Source: Promethearchaeota archaeon (GTDB lineage Archaea; Asgardarchaeota; Lokiarchaeia; Sigyniarchaeales; SOKP01). Taken from it: a stretch of DNA of 64,000 nucleotides. Each line of letters begins with the position of its first letter. The first letter of the stretch is position 1. The position numbers were made by a program, and so were the translations under genes. Below, one piece after another: positions 55,212-64,000 of this stretch. The notes under the pieces are model-generated. The model saw nothing but the letters and a program-made list of their open reading frames with translations, searched no databases and was not told the DNA's origin. The stretch is taken from the NCBI GenBank assembly GCA_019058365.1, contig JAHPZE010000008.1, forward strand, positions 1-64,000. The letters are read 5' to 3'.

Positions 55212-56816
55212 ATGAAAGCTATAAAAAGAGTTCTTATTAGTGTTTTTGATAAAAGTGGGATTATTGAGTTAGCTAAGATATTAAAAAGTGAATTCAAAGT
55301 TGAAATTCTCTCTACAGAAACAACTGGAGCCCTCTTAGAGAAAAATGGTATTAAATATACAAAAATTTCTGAGTTTACTGATTCACCAGAAATGTTTGAT
55401 GGCAGAATTAAAACTTTACATCCAAAAATCGAAGGTGGTATTTTATATCGTAGAGGTTTGCAGAAAGATATTGATGACGCTAATAAATATGATATTAAAC
55501 CAATTGATATGGTTGTGTGTAATTTATATCAATTCAAAGAAGCAATTGAAAAACCAGGCATAGCTCTTGATGATGCATTGGAGATGATTGATATCGGAGG
55601 ACCAACCATGATTCGTGCTGCAGCAAAAAATTTTCCAGATGTTATCGTGGTTCCAAGCCCTGATTATTATGGAGAAATTATTGATGAGCTTAGGAAAAAT
55701 AAAGGAGCTATCACTGAAAAAACTCGGATTCTCCTCGCTCAAGAGGTTTTTTCAATTATGGCAGATTATAATGCTGCGATTGCAAATTATCTCCAAAAAT
55801 ATTACAATCCAGAAGCTTTGTTACCCAAAACAATTATAAAAGTATATGAAAAGGTACAAGATTGTAGATATGGAGAAAATTGGGATCAAACAGCAGCATA
55901 TTATAAAGATTCTTTTGCAAAACATGGTCTTCATAACTTAAGACAAATTAGTGGAAAAGAAATCTCTTTTAATAATTATCTAGATATCGATTCCTGTATG
56001 CAAATTCTTCTGGATTTTGGTACGGAACATTACACAACGGCAATTTTAAAACATACAAGTCCTAATGGTGTAGCAATTGATAAAAAGGATCAATTATCAT
56101 CGGTAAAAAAAGCATTCAGTACAGATCCATTGTCAGCATTTGGAGGAATTTGGGGAATTAATAAAGAATTGACAAAAGATATAGCTGATTTTATTGTAAA
56201 TAAAGAAAAAATATTTGTAGAAGTATTAATGGCACCTTCATATGAAGATGATGCTCTGCAGATATTAAAACAAAAAAAAAATATGATAATAATTGAATAT
56301 CAAGATTTCCTTGATAAAAGAAATGATATCTATAAAAGTCTTGAAATTAGAAGTGTTCTAGGTGGAGTCCTTATTCAACAATATGATAGTAAATCTGTTA
56401 TTAAAGAATGGAATGTTGTAAGTAAGAAAAAGGTGAATAATATTGAAAAGGAGGCTTTAATCTTTGCATATAAAGTTTCTAAATGGGCCAAATCGAATTC
56501 GGCATGCTTTGCTCAAATCTATGATAATGGAATTTATTCCATAGGAATTGGAGCTGGACAACAAAGTAGAGTTCATGTAGTTAAATTAGCTATTCAAAAA
56601 GCGATAGAATTTGGCCATAAAGATGAATTAAAAGATTCTTTTATGGGAACAGATTCCTTTTTTCCATTCCCTGATGGTTTAGAGGTTACAGTCGAAGCTG
56701 GGGCAAAAGCTATTATTAATCCTGGTGGATCCATTAGAGATGATGCTGTAATTAAACGTGCAAATGAATTAGGCTGTGCTTTAGTATTTTGTGGCAAAAG
56801 AGTATTCCGCCATTAA
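55212..56816 (+). CDS. purH: Bifunctional AICAR transformylase/IMP cyclohydrolase
   Basis: Last two steps of IMP synthesis in one 534-residue protein. The N-terminal MGS-like IMP cyclohydrolase domain shows RVLISVFDKSGIIELAKIL, STETTGALLEKNGI and DGRIKTLHPKIEGGILYRR (residues ~5-85), with IDIGGPTMIRAAAKN near 135. The C-terminal AICARFT domain has RYGENWDQTAAYY near 220, ILKHTSPNGVAI near 280 with the catalytic Lys-His, DPLSAFGGIWGIN near 310, and DGLEVTVEAGAKAIINPGGS near 490. The usual FPF is present (FFPFPD). The formyl donor is 10-formyl-folate in the known enzyme, which fits the formiminotransferase in this window. All key motifs are intact. Confidence 0.96.
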   Translation: MKAIKRVLISVFDKSGIIELAKILKSEFKVEILSTETTGALLEKNGIKYTKISEFTDSPEMFDGRIKTLHPKIEGGILYRRGLQKDIDDANKYDIKPIDMVVCNLYQFKEAIEKPGIALDDALEMIDIGGPTMIRAAAKNFPDVIVVPSPDYYGEIIDELRKNKGAITEKTRILLAQEVFSIMADYNAAIANYLQKYYNPEALLPKTIIKVYEKVQDCRYGENWDQTAAYYKDSFAKHGLHNLRQISGKEISFNNYLDIDSCMQILLDFGTEHYTTAILKHTSPNGVAIDKKDQLSSVKKAFSTDPLSAFGGIWGINKELTKDIADFIVNKEKIFVEVLMAPSYEDDALQILKQKKNMIIIEYQDFLDKRNDIYKSLEIRSVLGGVLIQQYDSKSVIKEWNVVSKKKVNNIEKEALIFAYKVSKWAKSNSACFAQIYDNGIYSIGIGAGQQSRVHVVKLAIQKAIEFGHKDELKDSFMGTDSFFPFPDGLEVTVEAGAKAIINPGGSIRDDAVIKRANELGCALVFCGKRVFRH

Positions 56817-57020
56817 AAAGCTTTAAACTTAATATTAATTTGGTTTTATATCTTTAAGAATTAATCTTTTTGAAAAAAAGTATTTGTAGTAAGAAAGGTT
56901 TATAAATTTCAAAAGATAATTTTATAATACTCAATATTTTGAATTTGACATTTTAAATTAATATTTTAAATGAGGAGACTTAATCTAATCATATCTTACT
57001 AAGATGGAGCTCTTTTAGAA
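56817..57020. other. AT-rich intergenic region
   Basis: 204 bases between purH and the small winged-helix gene, no gene seen. A TATA-like tttataaatttc lies at 56898-56909. Confidence 0.3.
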
Positions 57021-57314
57021 ATGGATTTTTTTCTTGATAACTTGAAAGATACACTTGAAGCGATAAATAAATTAATAGAAAATAATGTAACTCTCGTAAA
57101 TACTAAGAGAATTAGAAGGTGTTATAATGTTAAATCCTCAAATCGCTCTAAGATAAATTTCATTTGGAGAGCTTTAAAATACCTTGAAGAAGAAGGAATT
57201 TTAACATTAAATGGAATAACCAATCCTAAAACCTATAAGATTATATCAAATGATAAAATAGACGTTGACAAGATACTCTCTCAAATTTGGAAAAATAAAA
57301 AAGCTGAATTTTAG
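57021..57314 (+). CDS. Small winged-helix-like DNA-binding protein
   Basis: 97 residues with a helix-turn-helix pattern: a helix (NTKRIRRCYNV), a turn with basic residues (SSNRSKINFIWRALKYL) and a wing-like ILTLNGITNPKTYKII hairpin. The shape fits a single winged helix of archaeal type, perhaps a small transcription factor, but no family is certain. Its stop overlaps the stop of the 908-residue gene on the other strand by four bases. Confidence 0.6.
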   Translation: MDFFLDNLKDTLEAINKLIENNVTLVNTKRIRRCYNVKSSNRSKINFIWRALKYLEEEGILTLNGITNPKTYKIISNDKIDVDKILSQIWKNKKAEF

Positions 57315-60037
57315 ATTAAGTCTAAATCTATTAATAAATCGTTTAATTTATTTTTAGATTCTTCATCATTTGGATTATTAATTAACCGTTTTTGGTAAAA
57401 TATTATATTTGGATATTTTAATTCTAATTTATTAATTCTTTTTATCCAACTATTAAAGTTATTTAAAAGTTCATTAACTTCAGGGTCGTCTTCTAAAGCT
57501 TTTACTTCTTCTTTATTTTCTCCTGAAAAAAGATTTTTATATTGCTTTACACTTACACCTTGATCTCTTAATAATTTCTTGTTAGTCTTACGAATGAATG
57601 TTTCCAAACTGCTTCTCCAACTGACGTATTTTTCATTAATCTTATCAATTATATTTTGAATAACCCTTATCTCCTGTGGATAAATAGTCTCTTCCTTCTT
57701 TGTTAGGATCTTCCTAACTTTTTGAAATTCAATTTCAAACTTCTTAATATAATTATTGACCATTTTTTCAAATTCAAATAAAACTGTATTATAATCTTTA
57801 GCAAACAATACTTCATTACTTGAAAAGCTTAGAGTCTCTTCATCAAAAACACCTGTTAGCTTTCTTGTCTTAACTAAACTATCAAAAATATCTCTTATCA
57901 AGTTAATCTCTGATTCATTTAAGTCTTTACCATAAAATAAATCATGAAAAGAAAAAAGAAAACTATTTTCTAATAACAGATTAGTAATCCCACGTTCAGT
58001 ATAAAAAATAACTTCTCCGTCATTATCATAAAAAATCCCTTTTATTTTTCCATCAGCTAATAAATTATTAATAAGATCTTCTATTAAAGTTGACGTAATA
58101 TCATATGTTCCTAAAGAAATATAATCATCATGTTTTGCTTTATCAATTAACATATATCTTATGTCATTTTTAGCGTCTTCTATTTTTTGCAAATTAAATA
58201 TTAATAAATCAGCTTTTTTAAAGTAGGAAATGCCCAAATCATCAATAAATTTTAAAAATATGTTAACTTCCATTCCAGTTTTTTCAAGGTATTCATCTAT
58301 TTTTATTTGATCTTTTTGTTTTATCTCTTCCGCAATTAATTGTAGGTTTTCATCTATTTTAGATAAAATATGATTTCTATCAATATCTAACTCGTCAGAG
58401 ATCTTTTCAATTTGCTGTAATTTCTTATTTTCATCAGAAATTATACTAATTTCTTTGATCTTGTCTTTTAGGAATTTTGAATAGTAGAAAATGTTTTTTT
58501 TTTTATTCCAAATTCCACTTCGATAATCTACAAATTGTTCAAAAACATCTAACAGTAAAAGTTCTCCTATATTTAATTTATCTGAAATTTTAGATATGTC
58601 AAAATAACCTACAATTCTAGAATTTTGAACTTCAATGGTAATTTTTTGTTTACCCAGATTAGTCAACCACTGTGTACCTTTATGAAATTTTGAAAGATAT
58701 TCTCTAGGGATATTTTTAACTAATTTTATAAAATCTTCTTCTAATAATGTCTCACGGTATGATTTTAGTTCTATTATACTGTTTTTTGCTGCTTCAGAAT
58801 TAATCTTGTCTTGAATATTTTTTAATGAGAAATAAATTTCTTGGTCTTTACTCTTTAAAAATTTTTGATTAGTAGAATTTGAAATATCTGTAGTAATTTT
58901 ATCAATAAAATTTTGTGGGAGGAATTTAAACCTTCTTATATTTATAGAAGCATTAATATGTAAATCCTCTAAAAATTTTGATTTTATGTATGCATAAGGA
59001 TAAAAAAAGCCTATATTCGAATAGTAACCATCAATGAGCTTTAGAGAAATTAATGTTTTTATAAAGATTTTTAATTCTGACTTGTTATCTATAATTTGAT
59101 AAAATGTTCTGTAAAGGGTTTCATCAGATATTTTCAATTCTTCCGCGAAAAATCTTTTTAGTTTAACTTTTTCTAATTCATAGACATAAATTATATTATC
59201 CTTGGTTTTTACATAGAAATAGATCTTTTTGTCCTTTTGTTTTGATTTGGCAAAAATTTTTAAATATTCTTTTAATGATACCCCCATATTCTTACTTAAT
59301 GCCGTAAAATTGTGTTTTTTCATTAAAAAATGCCTATCCAATGATCTTATAATCTTTTTAGCATCTTGATACTCCATTTCGTGTGCATCTTGCATTGGGA
59401 AAAATTTATTCAATAGCGCTACTAATTTATTATAAATTTTAGATTTTCTATTATCATCAAATGAGATAATTAAAGATTTTGAGATAATTCTTAAATTATA
59501 TAATTGATCAAATTCCAAATCCTCACAGTAATCAAGAAAATTTAATAAAGAAATAATATTAACATCCTTTTTTTCTATCTTAAGACTTTCAAGTAAAAAA
59601 TCTATGCTAAACATTACCAAATTTGGATTTTTCTTAAATAACTCCATTAAAAAATAATGAACATTATCACGTACATCCTCACATTGATCTGTTAGAAGTT
59701 CGATAATTATAGAAAAATATTCTTTAATTAAAACCGGTTTAGCAATCAGAGAAAATCCTATAATTATTAATGAGTTTACTCTTAATTTTATATTCTCAGA
59801 GTGAAGAAAAACCTTGATTTTCTGTAATAATCCTTCACTAATGAGATCTATACGATTTTCTGCCAAAATACTTAAAATATATGTAATTTTTACAGCATAT
59901 TCTTGTTGATCCAATAGATTTTGAAATTCTTCTATTAATTTTTTGACTTTATCAGTTTTTTTTTTTTTAAAATATCTGTTAAGTTGATCAACTTTTTCAA
60001 GAATTAAGCTGTCTTCAAAATCTTCAAGATTAAACAT
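57311..60037 (-). CDS. Large HEAT-like and multi-winged-helix protein, function unknown
   Basis: 908-residue cytosolic protein. Residues ~1-215 are paired helices resembling HEAT repeats (KIKVFLHSENIKLRVNSLII). From ~225 to ~720 there are repeated helix/strand units that look like tandem winged helices, for example DITSTLIEDLINNLLADGKI followed by a short hairpin near residue 640-670. The final ~180 residues are coiled-coil-like and include a charged helix bundle. Tandem winged helices with a helical frame recall UFL1 and PCI-domain proteins, but this is by-eye only. The gene stands alone on the minus strand, with the HAD gene upstream. Confidence 0.7.
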   Translation of the reverse strand: MFNLEDFEDSLILEKVDQLNRYFKKKKTDKVKKLIEEFQNLLDQQEYAVKITYILSILAENRIDLISEGLLQKIKVFLHSENIKLRVNSLIIIGFSLIAKPVLIKEYFSIIIELLTDQCEDVRDNVHYFLMELFKKNPNLVMFSIDFLLESLKIEKKDVNIISLLNFLDYCEDLEFDQLYNLRIISKSLIISFDDNRKSKIYNKLVALLNKFFPMQDAHEMEYQDAKKIIRSLDRHFLMKKHNFTALSKNMGVSLKEYLKIFAKSKQKDKKIYFYVKTKDNIIYVYELEKVKLKRFFAEELKISDETLYRTFYQIIDNKSELKIFIKTLISLKLIDGYYSNIGFFYPYAYIKSKFLEDLHINASINIRRFKFLPQNFIDKITTDISNSTNQKFLKSKDQEIYFSLKNIQDKINSEAAKNSIIELKSYRETLLEEDFIKLVKNIPREYLSKFHKGTQWLTNLGKQKITIEVQNSRIVGYFDISKISDKLNIGELLLLDVFEQFVDYRSGIWNKKKNIFYYSKFLKDKIKEISIISDENKKLQQIEKISDELDIDRNHILSKIDENLQLIAEEIKQKDQIKIDEYLEKTGMEVNIFLKFIDDLGISYFKKADLLIFNLQKIEDAKNDIRYMLIDKAKHDDYISLGTYDITSTLIEDLINNLLADGKIKGIFYDNDGEVIFYTERGITNLLLENSFLFSFHDLFYGKDLNESEINLIRDIFDSLVKTRKLTGVFDEETLSFSSNEVLFAKDYNTVLFEFEKMVNNYIKKFEIEFQKVRKILTKKEETIYPQEIRVIQNIIDKINEKYVSWRSSLETFIRKTNKKLLRDQGVSVKQYKNLFSGENKEEVKALEDDPEVNELLNNFNSWIKRINKLELKYPNIIFYQKRLINNPNDEESKNKLNDLLIDLDLI

Positions 60038-60056
60038 ACTTAATTAAATTAAGTGT

Positions 60057-60782
60057 TTAGTCCAATAAGAATTTTTTGAATTGTTCAATTTCTATAATAT
60101 TCTTAATATCTTGGAGTAAAAACGTTGGATTAGATTGTTCTAAACCTCTTCTTGTACCATGCCCAGAAAGCAAAGCAATACTATTAATTTCTGCATTCTT
60201 AGCACATTCAATATCTGCGGGAAGATCACCGATATAATATACATTATCTCTATTTATTGAGTAATTAAAGCTTTTCTTAATTTTCATTAATGCAGTGATA
60301 ATTGGATATGGATTAGGTTTTCTAAAAGGAGTATCATCGCGAGAGATAAAGACAGAAAAAAACCTGTCTAGATTTAGTTTATTCCTAAAATAAATTAATC
60401 TCTTTTTACTTGTATTTGAAACGATTCCTAATAAAATACCCCTCTTTTTAAGGTGTGTTAAAATCGACTCTAGATTTGGTTTTAAGATTTCATATTTTTC
60501 ATATTTTGGATACATATGCCTAAATTTAATAAAGAATATGTTTCTTCTCCAGATACTGGGAATAAAAGGTTTATATACTTTATTTATCCTTTTAAAAGCT
60601 ACTAATTTATTTTTTGAGTCTGACTCTTCAAAAAGTCTCGCAAAATCAATAAGCCTCACTCCTTCTGTATTTCTCCATTTAAAAAATGTATCTCTTAAAT
60701 AGATTAATGCTGTATATTCAAGTGCCTTCTGAGTAATAATAACTCCATCAAAATCAAATAAAAATATTGGTGGGTGAGACAT
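60057..60782 (-). CDS. HAD-superfamily phosphatase (phosphoglycolate phosphatase-like)
   Basis: 241 residues. Motif I FLFDFDGVI (Asp10 nucleophile, Asp12), motif II VSNTSKKR near residue 122, motif III Lys in RKPNPYPI near 154, and motif IV YIGDLPADIECAKNA near 184 are all intact. The helical C1 cap lies between motifs I and II. Phosphoglycolate or another small phosphomonoester is the likely substrate, not resolvable here. It ends 20 bases before the 908-residue gene starts, so the two may be cotranscribed. Confidence 0.9.
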   Translation of the reverse strand: MSHPPIFLFDFDGVIITQKALEYTALIYLRDTFFKWRNTEGVRLIDFARLFEESDSKNKLVAFKRINKVYKPFIPSIWRRNIFFIKFRHMYPKYEKYEILKPNLESILTHLKKRGILLGIVSNTSKKRLIYFRNKLNLDRFFSVFISRDDTPFRKPNPYPIITALMKIKKSFNYSINRDNVYYIGDLPADIECAKNAEINSIALLSGHGTRRGLEQSNPTFLLQDIKNIIEIEQFKKFLLD

Positions 60783-60885
60783 AGGTGTGTTTAAAAAAGC
60801 TATTTAAAACTTAAATTTATCCATATTTATTTTAGTATTGAAATAATAAAATATTAAAAAAAAAGTAGTGTAACTTCTTATAATT

Positions 60886-61548
60886 CTATTGGTCTATTTC
60901 ATCTGGTTCAACCGAAACGTGAGAAAGCAACCAATCAAGTTGTTTTTCTTTTTTATTGACATTCAGTACAGTAGGGAGGATCATAACTTCATCGGCTTGT
61001 CCAGGCATAATAGTAAATTTTCCAGCTCTTAACATGAAGAACTCAAAGACATCAGGAATTTCTTTTTTGAAACGTAAGCTTTTCACTGGAAATCGTTCGG
61101 CTGAGCTGAAAATACCCGTTTTATGATAAATTTCATTCATTTCAATTTTATAGTATTCGAATCTCGTACTAATAACAATTATCCCGAGGATGAAAGCTAA
61201 AATTAAAGTCATCACCATATAGAACTCCCATGGCAGACCTAAATTGATTTCTATACTCGTAATCTGGAATGTGACATTCGGTAGAACTAAGAAAACAAGA
61301 ATTAAGAGGACAATAACAATAGCTAATACTAGCACAAAAAATTTAGTGGATGAGAAATCAAATGCAGTTACAAATATATTTACAAAGAACACTATAAACC
61401 AGATATATCCTAGAACGTCATTAGGGGTTTTAATTACTGCTTGGATAAACATTAAAATGAAGCTTGTGACGAGTAAAGGCCAAAAAAAGATAACTTTGGG
61501 GTAGGTCCTTAAATATATTTCATTTGGCTGTTTTTTTTGTTTAGACAT
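60886..61548 (-). CDS. Four-TM membrane protein with bacterial PH-like domain
   Basis: 220 residues with four membrane helices near residues 15-35, 45-65, 70-90 and 105-127, followed by a C-terminal PH-like (bPH2) domain: STRFEYYKIEMNEIYHKTGI, then RFPVKSLRFKKEIPDVFEFF, and FTIMPGQADEVMILPTV. bPH2 domains of this shape occur in YdbS/YdbT-type membrane proteins. The function in archaea is unknown; a membrane-stress or lipid role is a guess. It is a single gene on the minus strand. Confidence 0.75.
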   Translation of the reverse strand: MSKQKKQPNEIYLRTYPKVIFFWPLLVTSFILMFIQAVIKTPNDVLGYIWFIVFFVNIFVTAFDFSSTKFFVLVLAIVIVLLILVFLVLPNVTFQITSIEINLGLPWEFYMVMTLILAFILGIIVISTRFEYYKIEMNEIYHKTGIFSSAERFPVKSLRFKKEIPDVFEFFMLRAGKFTIMPGQADEVMILPTVLNVNKKEKQLDWLLSHVSVEPDEIDQ

Positions 61549-61662
61549 AATAAATTTTCACTAATTATGTATTTTAATTTAAAGAAGATTATAAAAATAA
61601 TAGATAGATGTGTTATTTAAATATTAGTATCTTTTCAATATGCCTTAAATAGAGTCTTTTTA

Positions 61663-62409
61663 CTAAAAGAAACTAATAGATTGTATCATTTTATAGGAAA
61701 ACGCAATTTGTTGGTTACCTTTATCACTAATCCCCATATGACCAGGAAGTAAATATTCTACATCCAAATTATTTACATATTTAATTGAATTAATTAATGT
61801 ATTTAAAGACCCTCCTGGAAAATCATATCTTCCAAAACTACCTCCCGTAAAAACTAAATCTCCGGGGATTAAAATCTTTTTGTCAGAATCATAATAAGAA
61901 ATTGATCCTAAGGAATGACCGGGCGTATAATAGATTTGGAACTTGTATTCAGAAGAAATTTTAATCTCCTTTATATTAATTAAATCAGTAACTTCTAATG
62001 GAATAATTTCGACTCCAAACATTTTAGGATTCATTCCAAAATTTCCGGGAAATATTCGAGATTCATCTCCTCCTGTCAAGATTTCCGCCGTTTCACCATA
62101 AGCAAAAATTTCAATGGGATTGCTCTTACTTAATTTCATTAAGGGATAGAGGCCTAAAACATGATCTACATGTTCATGAGTTAAAAAGACTTTAGTTATA
62201 TTAGATGGATTAAGATTAAATTTTTCCATTCCTTTGAATAATCCTTTAAGAGATATACCATTCCCTGCATCAAATAAAGCTAAATCACCCGTATTTGGAT
62301 CTTTGATAATGTATTGATTGCAATCCAGCATCTGATTTTCAGCAAAATAGTATAGATTTGATTTTACTTCTTTTCCCTTTTTTTCAGAGTCAGTACTAGA
62401 AAAAAACAT
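61663..62409 (-). CDS. Metallo-beta-lactamase-fold hydrolase (glyoxalase II-like)
   Basis: 248-residue MBL protein. Zinc ligands are H78, H80, D82 and H83 in THEHVDHVLGL, a His in YTPGHSLGSISYY near residue 170, Asp in LIPGDLVF near 187 and His in LLPGHMG near 230. This set matches the hydroxyacylglutathione hydrolase/CoA-thioesterase branch with two metals. An N-terminal 25-residue lead has no signal peptide. The substrate is unknown. It is divergent from the ModE-like regulator gene, 111 bases apart. Confidence 0.9.
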   Translation of the reverse strand: MFFSSTDSEKKGKEVKSNLYYFAENQMLDCNQYIIKDPNTGDLALFDAGNGISLKGLFKGMEKFNLNPSNITKVFLTHEHVDHVLGLYPLMKLSKSNPIEIFAYGETAEILTGGDESRIFPGNFGMNPKMFGVEIIPLEVTDLINIKEIKISSEYKFQIYYTPGHSLGSISYYDSDKKILIPGDLVFTGGSFGRYDFPGGSLNTLINSIKYVNNLDVEYLLPGHMGISDKGNQQIAFSYKMIQSISFF

Positions 62410-62520
62410 AATAAAATTACCAATAAAAGTTTTTTAAAAAGATAAAATAGACTTGACTTTAATGTTTTTCTTTTCCAAAATATAAAATTATTAAGTATAC
62501 AAAACTTAACATATAATAGT

Positions 62521-62901
62521 ATGGAGAATCAACCCAACCTTGAGGAATTAAAACCTAAAATAAAACTAGGTATGAAATTTTGGTTGGAATTTGAGAATAA
62601 AAGTATATTGGGTTCTGGATGGGCGAAGTTGCTAAAAAATATTGAGAAAAATAAAGAAGGTTCATTATCTCACGCAGCAAAAGAGTGTAATTATTCTTAT
62701 AAATACGCGTGGAATATACTAAAAAGAATAGAAAAAAGAACAGGTAAAGCTATAGTGATAACGGGTAAAGGAGGTCGTGGTGGAGGTGGTTGGGTAAAAT
62801 TAACCGATTGGGGGCTATATCTCTTAGAAATTTATCAGAAGTATCTAAATGAAATAACAAAAATTGAAAAAAAACTTGGAGAGACAATGAAGATCAGCTA
62901 A
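62521..62901 (+). CDS. ModE N-terminal-type winged-helix regulator
   Basis: 126 residues matching the LysR-like helix-turn-helix of ModE and its stand-alone archaeal relatives. It reads as GMKFWLEFENKSILGSGWAKL near residue 18-38, SLSHAAKECNYSYKYAWNIL near 45, then a wing with TGKGGRGGGGWVKLTDWG near 80. The GGGGW block is characteristic of ModE-family proteins. The molybdate-binding TOBE domains are missing, so it may respond to another signal or none. No molybdate genes lie nearby. It could act on the divergent MBL gene. Confidence 0.85.
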   Translation: MENQPNLEELKPKIKLGMKFWLEFENKSILGSGWAKLLKNIEKNKEGSLSHAAKECNYSYKYAWNILKRIEKRTGKAIVITGKGGRGGGGWVKLTDWGLYLLEIYQKYLNEITKIEKKLGETMKIS

Positions 62902-62992
62902 TAAATATATTTTAATTTCATTATTAATTTATTTCAATAAGGAGCTAAATAACTTAATCTTTTCAAAGAATTATGTAAAAAGGGGTTTTTAC

Positions 62993-63418
62993 ATGGAAGA
63001 CCGTTTAACGCAATTAAGTAAAATAAAAGTTTGCGATATTATGATCAAAGATCCACTTTTTACTTTTCCAAAAGAAAAAATCAGTACCACTGAACTTTTA
63101 ATGGTCAGGAAAAATATTGGTGGACTTCCTGTTGTGAAAGATCGTAAAGATAGACAACTTATTGGTATTATTACACAAAGAGATATACGTTTGGCTAGAT
63201 TTGCGATGAGTTTAGATTCACCGAATACAACTGTGAAGGATTTAATGACACCAGAACCTATTGTTGTAAAAGAAAATAACACATTAAAAGAGGTTTTAGA
63301 AATAATGTTCGATAATAATATTCAAAGACTTCCTGTTGTAGATGAAAAAAAAGAGCTAGTTGGCTTAGTTATACAAAATGGAATCTTAAAAACTCTTCTT
63401 GAATTTTTTCAAAAATAA
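62993..63418 (+). CDS. CBS-domain pair protein
   Basis: 141 residues made of two CBS motifs: ISTTELLMVRKNIGGLPVV with IGIITQRDIR near residues 30-60, and TLKEVLEIMFDNNIQRLPVV with LVGLVIQNGIL near 95-130. Tandem CBS pairs bind adenine nucleotides or SAM and act as energy or metabolite sensors; no effector domain is attached, so it probably regulates a partner. It lies 91 bases after the ModE-like gene on the same strand and 102 bases before actin. Confidence 0.9.
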   Translation: MEDRLTQLSKIKVCDIMIKDPLFTFPKEKISTTELLMVRKNIGGLPVVKDRKDRQLIGIITQRDIRLARFAMSLDSPNTTVKDLMTPEPIVVKENNTLKEVLEIMFDNNIQRLPVVDEKKELVGLVIQNGILKTLLEFFQK

Positions 63419-63520
63419 TTAAAAGAATTCTTATTTATTAATTTTATAAAAAAATTATAAAAATCATTAATTTTAGATTATTAATAAGAAAAAGCAAATA
63501 AATTGCATTATTGATAGAAA

Positions 63521-64000
63521 ATGGCACTACCTTTTCCTGGCACACCAATTATAATTGATATTGGTTCAGCATATGTTAAAATAGGATTTTCGGGAGAGCC
63601 TGGACCAAGATTTGTTTTTCCTTGCATTACAGGAACTGAAAAATATAAATCTGTGATGGTTGATGTAAGTGCTAGAAGTATATATGTTGGAAATGATGTA
63701 TCTCGAATGCGTGGCGTTCTTAAAATAAAACACCCTATAGCAAGGGGGGAGATCATGGATTGGGAGAGTTTCTATGAAGTATTAAATTATATTTTTTATT
63801 CACTGCTTAGAATAGAGAATCTATCGGATTATCCTGTATTTTATTGTGAATCTCCTTTTATGCATAGAGATACTAAGGAGTATATTGCACGACTTTTCTT
63901 TGAAACTCATCAAGTTAAAAGTTTAGTTATGATGCCAACACCGTTATTGTCTATGTTTAGCGTTGGATTGACAACTGCGCTCGTAATTGAAAGTGGAGAT
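63521..64000 (+). CDS. Actin family protein, N-terminal part (cut by window end)
   Basis: Open frame of 160 codons from ATG 63521 to the window edge. It aligns with eukaryotic actin throughout. Examples are IIIDIGSAYVKIGFSGEPGP (actin has DNGSGMCKAGFAGDDAP), the VFPCITG segment, GNDVSRMRGVLKIKHPIARG (actin: RGILTLKYPIEHG), the YCESPFMHRDTKEYIARLFF stretch (actin: TEAPLNPKANREKMTQIMF), and VIESGD at the edge (second phosphate loop DSGDG). This is much closer to true actin and Asgard lokiactins than to crenactin or MreB. Gene length and the remaining subdomains cannot be seen. Confidence 0.93.
   Translation, partial: MALPFPGTPIIIDIGSAYVKIGFSGEPGPRFVFPCITGTEKYKSVMVDVSARSIYVGNDVSRMRGVLKIKHPIARGEIMDWESFYEVLNYIFYSLLRIENLSDYPVFYCESPFMHRDTKEYIARLFFETHQVKSLVMMPTPLLSMFSVGLTTALVIESGD

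Noticed and set aside
63508..63756. 82-codon minus-strand frame opposite the actin gene
   Set aside because: The plus strand encodes a continuous actin-like protein to the window end; the minus frame is a shadow.

Overview
The window looks like chromosomal DNA of an Asgard archaeon, most likely Lokiarchaeia (inferred from gene content, not from a phylogeny). It is very AT-rich and mixes archaeal genes (RadA, ADP-forming acyl-CoA synthetase subunit, sulfopyruvate decarboxylase ComDE, isoprenoid diphosphate synthase) with eukaryote-signature families. These are a true actin cut off by the right edge (63521-64000), a Rab/Ras-like GTPase (45775-46371), a JAMM/MPN+ metalloprotease fused to helical repeats (32305-33915), SHOC2-like and SDS22-like leucine-rich-repeat proteins, and a giant cell-surface protein with a cytosolic longin/roadblock-like domain (16721-23506). 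TTG starts are common. I found no rRNA, tRNA, CRISPR array, insertion sequence or prophage.

Layout. 0.2-2 kb: LRR protein. 2-8 kb: a complete histidine-to-glutamate catabolic set (hutU, hutH, hutI and a convergent glutamate formiminotransferase gene). 8-9.3 kb: U32 peptidase-family protein. 9.4-14.5 kb: envelope sugar/lipid genes (flippase-like membrane protein, methyltransferase, dolichyl-phosphate-type GT2, multipass membrane protein, phosphoglucose isomerase). 14.7-16.6 kb: RadA with a long acidic, zinc-finger-like N-terminus and a small convergent gene. 16.7-23.5 kb: giant Ig-like surface protein. 23.7-27.4 kb: ATP-grasp subunit and P2-type Ca2+ ATPase. 27.8-29.3 kb: three-gene membrane operon whose third gene has a disrupted 5' end. 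29.7-34 kb: helical protein, radical SAM protein, zinc-finger protein, JAMM protein. 34-38 kb: anchored solute-binding protein and comDE. 38-42.5 kb: two paralogous zinc alcohol dehydrogenases, a small membrane protein and an AMACR-like CoA transferase. 42.5-49.2 kb: SDS22-type LRR protein, phosphodiesterase, prenyl synthase, small GTPase, gamma-glutamyltransferase, second radical SAM protein. 49.2-53.4 kb: three GbsR-like regulators divergent from an ABC exporter. 53.5-56.8 kb: guaB and purH. 57-60 kb: small winged-helix protein and a 908-aa HEAT/winged-helix protein. 60-64 kb: HAD phosphatase, PH-like membrane protein, MBL hydrolase, ModE-like regulator, CBS protein, actin.

How genes work together. 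HutH, HutU, HutI and formiminotransferase turn histidine into glutamate plus formimino-folate, which would feed one-carbon metabolism; purH and guaB make IMP and XMP. The sugar cluster fits N-glycosylation of the sequon-rich surface proteins encoded nearby. The regulator/ABC locus looks self-contained: a fused regulator, an overlapping pair equivalent to its two halves, and a palindrome TTCATGAA in both promoter regions. The strongest leads are the surface-to-cytosol longin-like protein, the JAMM-repeat fusion, the RadA extension, the split/fused regulator system with its candidate operator, and an apparent capture of a surface-protein tail by comE.
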